Below are positions 32,741 through 39,703 of a stretch of DNA of 41,074 nucleotides, piece after piece. The stretch covers positions 1-41,074 of the forward strand of contig CAKRRN010000022.1 in assembly GCA_934394435.1 (NCBI GenBank), given 5' to 3'. Position 1 is the stretch's first letter. Each line of letters starts with the position of its first letter. The notes beneath the pieces were generated by a model, which was not told the origin of the DNA, searched no databases, and worked only from the letters and a program-made list of their open reading frames with translations. The translations under genes were made by a program, and so were the position numbers. The stretch is from an uncultured Bacteroidaceae bacterium. GTDB lineage: Bacteria; Bacteroidota; Bacteroidia; Bacteroidales; Bacteroidaceae.

Positions 32741-34069
32741 TCAGAGCAGATCGGGAAGTCGAAAGAGCCCCGTACCATTGCTACCCTTGACCAGTATGGT
32801 GTGATTTGACAGAGGATGAGTCTTCAAATACTCTTCCACCTGACGCTCGTCAGTGAAAGTATGGCAAAGGTCACAGAAGTCTTTTTCGGTCTCCATTCTA
32901 TGCAGTTCCTCCAGTGCCGCAGCAAACTCACTGCCCACCAGCCACACTTGTTCGAGTTTCATTTTCTGCAACTGACGTAGCACCTTCAGATGCTCCTTCT
33001 GGCTTTCCTCTCCCAACTCACGCATATCACCCAGTATGACCATCTTGCCCACAGAATCCACAAAATCGAAGGCTGTAAGAGCTGCCTCCATGCTTGAAGG
33101 ATTGGCATTATAGGCATCCACCACCAAACGGTTATGCTCCGTCATGCGATACTCGCTACGGCTGTTTGTCGGCTGATATGCTTCTAAAGCGTGATTTATT
33201 TGCTCTACGGGCACGTCAAAATGCAACCCGACCGTGATGGCTGCACGCACATTGGCTATGTTATAAGCACCGATAAGATGTGTCTGTACTCTATGCCAAG
33301 GCTCATCCACCTCAGCACGCCACTGTACACACAGGAAAGGAGAACAGCTTTCGACTCTTGCCTCCACGTATGGGATAGCACGGTCGCCTACCGTCAGTCC
33401 ACGACTTTCAGCCATCTCCCGAAGGTCATCATCCAAGGCATTCAGAAAGATTTTGCCTCCTCGCTGACAAAGGTCGTCATAGAGTTCGCCTTTGGTACGT
33501 TTCACACCTTCAAAAGAGCCAAAGCCCAACAAGTGTGCACGTCCAACATTAGTTATCAGTCCATAATCCGCATGTACCAGTGAGCAAAGAAATTTTATCT
33601 CTCCGGGATGGTTGGCCCCCGTCTCCACCACTGCCAGTTCGTGTTCGTCTGTCAGACGGAGCAATGTACGTGGCACACCAATATGATTGTTCAGATTGCC
33701 TTGAGTGTACAATACCCGATACGACTGGGAAAGCACCGCCGAGACGAGTTCCTTGGTTGTAGTCTTTCCATTGGTACCCGTTATCTGAATAACGGTTTTT
33801 CCCCAACGCATCCTGTGCATGGATGCCAACTGTTGCAAAGTATCCAACACAGAAGGGACCACTACATAGCGGTCATCTGTTGCCACTTCAGGATTGTCAA
33901 CCACAGCAGCGGCACACCCTTGTTCCAACGCACGGGCAGCAAAGAGATTTCCATCAAATGATTCGCCACGCAAAGCGAAGAAAAGCGAACCAGCAGGACA
34001 GTTGCGGCTGTCCGTTGTCACCTGCGGATGTTGCAGGTACAGTTCATAGAGTGAGTCCAAAGTGGTCAT
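32741..34069 (-). CDS. murF: UDP-MurNAc-tripeptide-D-Ala-D-Ala ligase
   Basis: A 442-residue Mur ligase that adds D-alanyl-D-alanine to UDP-MurNAc-tripeptide in cytoplasmic peptidoglycan synthesis. The N-terminal substrate domain has TTDSRNCPAGSLFFALRGESFDGN, the P-loop is GTNGKTTTKE (98-107), and the central domain has ETGANHPGEIKFL and NALDDD. The C-terminal domain has DAYNANPSSM and ILGDMRELG. Full family length. It heads a minus-strand run that continues into rsmA and possibly further. It diverges from folP across about 200 bases with promoter-like boxes for both. Confidence 0.96.
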   Translation of the reverse strand: MTTLDSLYELYLQHPQVTTDSRNCPAGSLFFALRGESFDGNLFAARALEQGCAAAVVDNPEVATDDRYVVVPSVLDTLQQLASMHRMRWGKTVIQITGTNGKTTTKELVSAVLSQSYRVLYTQGNLNNHIGVPRTLLRLTDEHELAVVETGANHPGEIKFLCSLVHADYGLITNVGRAHLLGFGSFEGVKRTKGELYDDLCQRGGKIFLNALDDDLREMAESRGLTVGDRAIPYVEARVESCSPFLCVQWRAEVDEPWHRVQTHLIGAYNIANVRAAITVGLHFDVPVEQINHALEAYQPTNSRSEYRMTEHNRLVVDAYNANPSSMEAALTAFDFVDSVGKMVILGDMRELGEESQKEHLKVLRQLQKMKLEQVWLVGSEFAAALEELHRMETEKDFCDLCHTFTDERQVEEYLKTHPLSNHTILVKGSNGTGLFRLPDLL

Positions 34070-34175
34070 ATACTTATCTATTCTTTCTTTTTTTATTTTC
34101 TTATTCTATGTTGTGCAAAGGGAGCATTCCCTCCGTTCCTTGACATACAAAAGCGCGTCTGCTTCTGGTCAAGTA

Positions 34176-34183
34176 CAAAGTTA
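34176..34183 (-). promoter_or_regulatory. Possible -7 box of murF
   Basis: Reads TAACTTTG on the minus strand, about 105 bases before the murF ATG. No -33 TTTG at proper spacing. Confidence 0.35.
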
Positions 34184-34202
34184 GCGCATTTTTCCCGTTT
34201 CA

Positions 34203-34234
34203 CTTGTCCATTCCTCAAATAATGAATAACTTTG
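34203..34234 (+). promoter_or_regulatory. Promoter of folP-cdaA
   Basis: CTTG (34203-34206), 20 bases, then TAACTTTG (34227-34234), one mismatch from the Bacteroidota consensus, 31 bases before the folP ATG. Confidence 0.65.
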
Positions 34235-34265
34235 TCCGTCAGAACGATGAAGACGCACAGACAAG

Positions 34266-35114
34266 ATGAACAAAATTTCTCCCTGCACAATCAATGTTGG
34301 CGGCACACTGCTTGACTTGAGTACCCCTCGGGTGATGGGTATACTCAATGTCACTCCAGACTCGTTTTACGCACAGAGCCGCAAGCAATCCGACGAGGAG
34401 ATTGAAGTCCGTACCCAGCAGATTATAGAACAGGGGGCTGATATTATCGACATCGGAGCCTACTCCAGCAGACCAGGAGCAGAGGATGTCAGCATCCAGC
34501 AAGAGATGGGTCGTTTGTCTCGTGCACTGACCATCGTAAGGAGACTGGCACCTCATGCCATCATCAGTGTAGACACATTTCGAGCCGATGTGGCACGCAT
34601 GTGTGTAGAGGAGTTTGGGGTGCAGATCATCAACGATATTTCTGGAGGCGAATTAGACCAGAAGATGTTTCAGACTGTAGCACAACTGGGAGTTCCCTAC
34701 ATCCTGATGCACATGAAAGGCAATCCGCAGACCATGCAACAGGCTCCACACTACGATGACTTGCTCACCGAGATGCTACAATACTTTGCACAACGCATCC
34801 ATACCTTGCACGAACTTGGAGTGGGCGACATCATTCTGGACCCAGGATTCGGATTCGCCAAGACACTGGAGCATAACTACGAACTACTCCATCGCCTTGA
34901 AGACCTACATGTGCTAGGACTTCCCATGCTGGTGGGTATTAGTCGCAAATCTATGATCTACCGTTTGCTGGGCATCACACCGCAGGAATCACTCAACGGC
35001 ACAACCGTGCTAAACACTCTTGCCTTACAAAAAGGGGCATCCATCTTGAGAGTACACGATGTGAAGGAAGCGGTAGAAGCTGTTAGAATATTCAATATGA
35101 TGCACGCATGTTAG
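34266..35114 (+). CDS. folP: Dihydropteroate synthase
   Basis: A 282-residue folate enzyme joining p-aminobenzoate to the pterin pyrophosphate, and the target of sulfonamides. Motifs: VMGILNVTPDSFYAQSR, IIDIGAYSSRPGAE, SVDTFRADVA, INDISGGELD, ILDPGFGFAKT and LVGISRKSMIYRLLG. Full length. Its stop overlaps the start of cdaA (ATGTTAG), so the two are translationally coupled, an adjacency common in Bacteroidota. Its ATG is 31 bases after a near-consensus promoter. Confidence 0.96.
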   Translation: MNKISPCTINVGGTLLDLSTPRVMGILNVTPDSFYAQSRKQSDEEIEVRTQQIIEQGADIIDIGAYSSRPGAEDVSIQQEMGRLSRALTIVRRLAPHAIISVDTFRADVARMCVEEFGVQIINDISGGELDQKMFQTVAQLGVPYILMHMKGNPQTMQQAPHYDDLLTEMLQYFAQRIHTLHELGVGDIILDPGFGFAKTLEHNYELLHRLEDLHVLGLPMLVGISRKSMIYRLLGITPQESLNGTTVLNTLALQKGASILRVHDVKEAVEAVRIFNMMHAC

Positions 35115-35887
35115 ACATGGGAATCAAGGATGTGATTGACATCCTACTGGTGGCCATCATCCTGTTCTACTGTTACAAGTTGATGAAGCAGTCACGCTCC
35201 GTAAACATATTCTATGGCGTGTTGGTATTCATCAGCTTTTGGATTGTCATCAGCAAGGTACTGGAGATGAAACTGCTGGGCAATATACTGGACCAATTGG
35301 TCAGCGTAGGAGCCATTGCCATCATCGTACTTTTCCAAGAAGAGATACGCCATTTCTTTTATAACATTGGCGCACACCAGCGTGCACGCAAACTGATACA
35401 TCTGTTCAAACCAGAAAAGAGAAAGGGTCTGGAGGGCATGGCACATGACAGAGAAGACATCTTCCCCATTGTTATGGCATGTCTAAACATGAGCAAACAA
35501 AAGGTAGGAGCACTTATCGTCATGCAAAACGACCTTCCACTGACAGATTTCATACGCACTGGAGAACTCATCAACGCACGCATCAGCCAACGTCTCATAG
35601 AAAACATTTTCTTCAAGAATAGCCCTCTGCATGATGGAGCAATGATTATCTCTGGAGGGAAAATCACAGCAGCAGCATGCATACTCCCCATCAGTCATGA
35701 TATGGACATACCCAAGGAGTTCGGACTGAGACACCGCGCTGCAAAGGGAATCAGCAAGGAGACAGATGCCCTGGCTATCGTGGTGAGTGAGGAGACAGGC
35801 AACATCAGTGCCGCATACGACGATACGTTTCGGGCACACCTTTCCGCAGAGGACCTGGAACTGCTACTGATGAAGGGACGGTTCTAA
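35108..35887 (+). CDS. cdaA: Membrane diadenylate cyclase (c-di-AMP synthase)
   Basis: A 259-residue CdaA-type protein: three N-terminal membrane helices (about 7-25, 33-52, 62-78) followed by a DisA_N domain. The two signature motifs are present, DGA at 176-178 (LHDGAMIISGG) and RHR at 208-210 (GLRHRAAKGIS), so it should convert two ATP to cyclic di-AMP, the second messenger for potassium/turgor and cell-wall control. The gene overlaps folP by seven bases; the ATG four codons in (35117) is an alternative start. No CdaR regulator gene follows. Confidence 0.94.
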   Translation: MLDMGIKDVIDILLVAIILFYCYKLMKQSRSVNIFYGVLVFISFWIVISKVLEMKLLGNILDQLVSVGAIAIIVLFQEEIRHFFYNIGAHQRARKLIHLFKPEKRKGLEGMAHDREDIFPIVMACLNMSKQKVGALIVMQNDLPLTDFIRTGELINARISQRLIENIFFKNSPLHDGAMIISGGKITAAACILPISHDMDIPKEFGLRHRAAKGISKETDALAIVVSEETGNISAAYDDTFRAHLSAEDLELLLMKGRF

Positions 35888-35989
35888 AGAAAGGGGGAAG
35901 AGTCGAAAGACGATTTTCCACAAACGCTTTGCAAAAGGCATATAACTAAGGAAAGACATTATAAAACAATATAACAAGGAGTAAGCATC

Positions 35990-36997
35990 ATGAGCTTAAT
36001 GGACAAAATCATCCTCCGTGCACAGCAAAACAAGCAGAGAATCGTGCTGCCTGAAAGCCTGGAGGAACGTACACTGACCGCTGCCGACCGTGCTTTGGCA
36101 GACGGACTGGCAGACATCATCCTGATTGGCAACAAACAGGAGATCATGGCACTGGCAGACAAGCTGGGGCTGAAAAACGTAGACAAGGCCACTATCATCG
36201 ACCCTGCCACAAGCGAGAAGACAGAGGAATATGCACAGTTGCTGTTCCAGCTACGCCAGAAGAAAGGCATGACCATCGAGGAAGCACGCCGCAAGGTGAT
36301 GGATCCTCTCTACTTCGGATGTCTCATCATCAAAAACGGCGATGCTGACGGACAGATAAGCGGAGCATTGTCAACTACAGGCGACACCTTGCGTCCGGCA
36401 CTACAGATTATCAAATGCGCACCAGGCATCTCCTGCGTAAGTGGTGCCATGCTACTGCTTACCGAAGCTCCCGAATATGGTGAGAATGGAGTCTTAGTGG
36501 TTGGTGACGTAGCCGTAACTCCTGTTCCCGATGCAGCACAGTTGGCACAGATAGCGGTATGCACCGCCCAGACTGCCAAGAGTGTTGCAGGATTCGAAGA
36601 CCCACGCGTGGCAATGCTGTCATTCAGCACCAAAGGTAGTGCCAAGCATGAGGTAGTAGACAAAGTGGTTGAAGCCACAAGACTGGCTCACGAACTGGAT
36701 CCTAATCTGAAACTGGACGGTGAGCTACAGGCTGACGCAGCTCTTGTACCATCCGTTGGAGCCAAGAAAGCACCAGGAAGCGATATCGCAGGAAAGGCAA
36801 ACGTATTAGTATTCCCTTGTCTGGAAGTGGGCAACATCGCCTACAAACTGGTACAACGACTGGGACATGCAGACGCCATCGGTCCCATCCTGCAGGGCAT
36901 AGCACGTCCTGTCAACGATTTGTCACGCGGATGCTCCGTTGACGACATCTACAAGATGGTAGCTATCACTGCATGCCAGGCTATGGATGCAAAATAA
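35990..36997 (+). CDS. pta: Phosphate acetyltransferase
   Basis: A 335-residue short-form Pta converting acetyl-CoA and phosphate to acetyl phosphate. Segments include RIVLPESLEERTLTAADRAL, DPLYFGCLIIKNGDADGQISGALSTTGDTLRPALQII, VVGDVAVTPVPDAAQLAQIA, AMLSFSTKGSAKHE and a DGELQADAAL...KAPGSDIAGKANVLVFPCLEVGN end. It lacks the N-terminal DRTGG-type domains of the 700-residue E. coli form. AAGGAG lies upstream of the ATG. With ackA 74 bases downstream it forms the acetate-producing, ATP-yielding pair. Confidence 0.96.
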   Translation: MSLMDKIILRAQQNKQRIVLPESLEERTLTAADRALADGLADIILIGNKQEIMALADKLGLKNVDKATIIDPATSEKTEEYAQLLFQLRQKKGMTIEEARRKVMDPLYFGCLIIKNGDADGQISGALSTTGDTLRPALQIIKCAPGISCVSGAMLLLTEAPEYGENGVLVVGDVAVTPVPDAAQLAQIAVCTAQTAKSVAGFEDPRVAMLSFSTKGSAKHEVVDKVVEATRLAHELDPNLKLDGELQADAALVPSVGAKKAPGSDIAGKANVLVFPCLEVGNIAYKLVQRLGHADAIGPILQGIARPVNDLSRGCSVDDIYKMVAITACQAMDAK

Positions 36998-37049
36998 GAC
37001 AGCACTGACGCACGAAGAGGAAAAAGAAAGAAAAACAGATAACAAACAT

Positions 37050-37063
37050 AAGTGATATCACTT
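37050..37063. promoter_or_regulatory. 14-bp perfect palindrome before ackA
   Basis: AAGTGATATCACTT is perfectly self-complementary and ends eight bases before the ackA ATG. It could be an operator or a small structure over the ribosome-binding region. No regulator is known to me for this site. Confidence 0.3.
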
Positions 37064-37071
37064 AAAAAGAA

Positions 37072-38268
37072 ATGAAGATATTAGTTCTTAACTGCGGAAG
37101 CAGTTCCATCAAATACGCGCTCTACAATATGGACAACCACTCTGTAATCACCAGCGGTGGTATTGAGAAGATTGGTCTGCCCGACTCATTCATCACCGTG
37201 AAGCTCAATGGTGAAAAACATAAGATGGAGCGCCCCATACCCGAACATACAGCTGGAGTACAGTGGATATTCGAAGTGCTGACACAAGGTGATTACGCTG
37301 TATTGAAAGATCTGAATGAACTGGGCGCAGTAGGTCACCGCATGGTGCATGGAGGCGAGAAATTCAACAAGTCCGTTCTTCTCACCCCCGAGGTGATGGA
37401 AGCGTTTGCAGCCTGCAATGACTTGGCTCCATTACACAACCCTGCCAACATCAAAGGTGTAAATGCTGTAAAAGCTCTGCTGCCCAACATCCCTCAAGTG
37501 GGTGTATTCGACACAGCATTCCACCAGACCATGCCTGACTATGCTTATATGTACGCATTACCCTACGATCTATATAAGAAGTATGGCGTGCGCCGCTATG
37601 GTTTCCACGGAACCAGCCACAGATATGTGTCACAGCGTGTGTGCGAGTTTCTGGGACTGAAGAATGCCGAAGGCAAAAAGATTATCACATGCCATATAGG
37701 CAATGGTGCTTCTATCGCTGCCGTTAAGAATGGAAAATGTGTAGACACCTCCATGGGACTTACTCCTCTGGAAGGTCTTATGATGGGTACACGAAGCGGT
37801 GATATTGACGCTGGTGCTGTCACCTTCCTAATGGACAAGCTCAACTTGGACACTCACGGTATAAGCAATCTGCTCAACAAACAGTCTGGACTGGCAGGTG
37901 TGAGTCAATTGAGCAGTGACTTCCGAGACATTCTGGCTGGCATCAGCAACGGTAACGACCAAGCACGCTTGGCAAAAGAAATGTACACCTACCGCATACG
38001 CAAATACATCGGACAGTATGCTGCAGCCATGGGCGGAGTAGATATCATTGTCTTTACAGGCGGTGCAGGCGAGAACCAATGGGAGGTACGCGAGGGTGCC
38101 ACACAAGGTCTGGAGTTCATGGGCGTTAAAATGGACGAGACCAAGAATCGTGCCTGCAGAGCTACTGAAGCCATTCTCTCAACAGAGGACAGCCAAGTAA
38201 CCGTATGCTGCATACCCACTGACGAGGAACTGATGATCGCTTTGGACACAGAGTCTCTGGCTTCGTAA
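37072..38268 (+). CDS. ackA: Acetate kinase
   Basis: A 398-residue acetate kinase making ATP and acetate from acetyl phosphate. Motifs of the ASKHA fold: LVLNCGSSSIKYALY (N-terminal phosphate loop), GHRMVHGGEKF, RRYGFHGTSHRYVS, CHIGNGASIAAVKNGKCVDTSMGLTPLEGLMMGTRSGDIDAG, and FTGGAGEN. Full length. It follows pta and ends in a strong terminator. Confidence 0.97.
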   Translation: MKILVLNCGSSSIKYALYNMDNHSVITSGGIEKIGLPDSFITVKLNGEKHKMERPIPEHTAGVQWIFEVLTQGDYAVLKDLNELGAVGHRMVHGGEKFNKSVLLTPEVMEAFAACNDLAPLHNPANIKGVNAVKALLPNIPQVGVFDTAFHQTMPDYAYMYALPYDLYKKYGVRRYGFHGTSHRYVSQRVCEFLGLKNAEGKKIITCHIGNGASIAAVKNGKCVDTSMGLTPLEGLMMGTRSGDIDAGAVTFLMDKLNLDTHGISNLLNKQSGLAGVSQLSSDFRDILAGISNGNDQARLAKEMYTYRIRKYIGQYAAAMGGVDIIVFTGGAGENQWEVREGATQGLEFMGVKMDETKNRACRATEAILSTEDSQVTVCCIPTDEELMIALDTESLAS

Positions 38269-38304
38269 TTCACATACACACCCCCATAAGGAAATATCAA
38301 GCAT

Positions 38305-38351
38305 AAGCCCCAGAAGTATTCATTTTACTTCTGGGGCTTTTGTTTTTTTTC
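38305..38351 (+). terminator. Terminator of pta-ackA
   Basis: AAGCCCCAGAAGTA (from 38305) pairs perfectly with TACTTCTGGGGCTT (38326-38339), followed by TTGTTTTTTTT. It is the strongest terminator in the window. Confidence 0.92.
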
Positions 38352-38361
38352 AGAACTTACC

Positions 38362-39390
38362 TTACTTGAGTAAGTTTCCCACATCCTCTACACTCAAACC
38401 TGTCATCTGAGATACAGTCTCCTCAGACATACCATTTTGAAGCATACCTTTTGCCAAATTACGTAAAACAGATTTCTGCTTCTCGATAAGACTGTCTTTT
38501 TCCTGAAGCTGGCTCTTCTGCTCCTGAAGCTTGGTATTATTCTTGGCAATGGTCTCGTTATTCTTGGCAATGGTCTCGTTATTCTTGGCAATGGTCTCAT
38601 TATTCTTGGCAATAATCTTGTCAAGGTTCATAATGGTGGTGTCACGGTCTTCTATGGCAGAGAAGTACTCATCCTCAACGTTCATCTCCTGACGCAGTTC
38701 GGCATTCACAGTGGCACTACTGAGACGGTGCAGGATGTACATCATATCCTCGTCTCCCTCGTAGACCTTCTCATCCACATTGATCACCTGCCTGTTCTCT
38801 CTGGCACAGAGGGTCTGGTCAAACACGCTGAGCACTTTGTCCAAGCGGTTGTTGATCCTGCCGTGCAACAAGGGGATCTGTACGATGATACTGTCATGCA
38901 CCAGACTCCTGATAAAGGGATCTTTCCGCCCCTCCTCCACCGTCCTTCCCTCATAGTCGTAGGTATCGTGGGTCACATATACCACGGGCTTGTCTATCTT
39001 GCCCACACGATGCCCGAGCAGATAAACGGCTATCATAGGCACACCGTAACTCTTCCTCTCCTCTTCCACACGATACATATTCTCCTGAGCGTTATACTGC
39101 GCCCCCAGATATTGTCTGAAGCGAAGGGTCTCCGTCTCAAGCCAGGTCTTCTGGAGTTCTATCAAAACGAGTCTTATGCTACCGTCTTCCTCGCGCACAC
39201 GGGCAGCAAAGTCCACTCTGAACATTGATATTGTATCACGTGTGATATTGGTATGCTCGTGTCTGCGCATCTCCACGCTCACCACCTGCTTCTTCAGCAG
39301 GGCTGAGAGTACGGTCTTGGCTATGCGTTCATCCTCCATGAGGTATTTAAACACGGTATCATAGATGGGGTTTGCAACACTCAGTATCAT
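38362..39390 (-). CDS. Rpn/PD-(D/E)XK nuclease family transposase-like protein
   Basis: A 342-residue protein from the ATG at 39390 (AGAGGAGA lies just before it; an upstream TTG at 39423 is unlikely). The N-terminal domain (NPIYDTVFKYLMEDERIAKTVLSALL, then FRVDFAARVREEDGSIRLVLIELQKTW) is the Rpn/PDDEXK family, with D...E-x-Q in place of the usual E-x-K, commonly annotated as a nuclease-family transposase. Related Rpn proteins promote RecA-independent recombination in E. coli. The C-terminal ~110 residues are a coiled coil with a repeated IAKNNET heptad (21-bp DNA repeat), then a helical end (LRNLAKGMLQNGMSEETVSQMTGLSVEDVGNLL). No terminal inverted repeats are seen, so there is no evidence that it is itself mobile. 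Confidence 0.85.
   Translation of the reverse strand: MILSVANPIYDTVFKYLMEDERIAKTVLSALLKKQVVSVEMRRHEHTNITRDTISMFRVDFAARVREEDGSIRLVLIELQKTWLETETLRFRQYLGAQYNAQENMYRVEEERKSYGVPMIAVYLLGHRVGKIDKPVVYVTHDTYDYEGRTVEEGRKDPFIRSLVHDSIIVQIPLLHGRINNRLDKVLSVFDQTLCARENRQVINVDEKVYEGDEDMMYILHRLSSATVNAELRQEMNVEDEYFSAIEDRDTTIMNLDKIIAKNNETIAKNNETIAKNNETIAKNNTKLQEQKSQLQEKDSLIEKQKSVLRNLAKGMLQNGMSEETVSQMTGLSVEDVGNLLK
38537..38613 (-). repeat. 21-bp tandem repeat inside the Rpn-like gene
   Basis: Three full units (38537-38557, 38558-38578, 38579-38599) and a partial fourth, nearly identical, unit TTATTCTTGGCAATGGTCTC plus G/A on the plus strand. Each encodes one heptad ETIAKNN, so copy-number change keeps the frame and only alters coiled-coil length. 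Confidence 0.85.
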
Positions 39391-39500
39391 AAGTCTTTCT
39401 CCTCTTTTGGTACATTGATGCAAATCTACGCTTTTTATTCCATCCGTCCAACTTTTTCTTTACGAAAGATTTTCCTTACTTCCCGTTCCACAGACCGTAA

Positions 39501-39608
39501 GTTAAACCCAAATCGGTCATTAGACAGAAACAAAGAATCCATTCCTCCGATGGATAGTTCTTACCAGAAACAAAGAGCGTGCACTTGTTGGTGAACAGTT
39601 CTTTCCGA
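39501..39608 (+). repeat. Dispersed repeat with tandem 40-bp units
   Basis: GTTAAACCC plus AAATCGGTCATTAGA (39510-39524), followed by two imperfect ~40-base units that each run AGAAACAAAG, a variable middle, and GATGGATAGTTCTTACC or GGTGAACAGTTCTTTCC. The copy at 26231 has one such unit (ACGAATAGTTCTTTC). Function unknown. Confidence 0.6.
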
Positions 39609-39641
39609 AGCAGAGGTACAAATCAAGTGAAAGATAAGAGC

Positions 39642-39678
39642 AAAAAAAATGCCGCGAAACTCACGTTCCACGGCATTT
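39642..39678 (-). terminator. Terminator of the helical repeat protein gene
   Basis: AAATGCCG (39647-39654) and CGGCATTT (39671-39678) form the outer stem with GAA/TTC inside. On the minus strand it is followed by eight T's, 25 bases after the stop codon. Confidence 0.88.
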
Positions 39679-39703
39679 CCGCACTACAATATTGTCGTTA
39701 GAC

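Noticed and set aside
38537..38613. Could the short direct repeats be a CRISPR array
   Set aside because: Units are contiguous 21-mers without spacers and lie in frame within a coding coiled coil.
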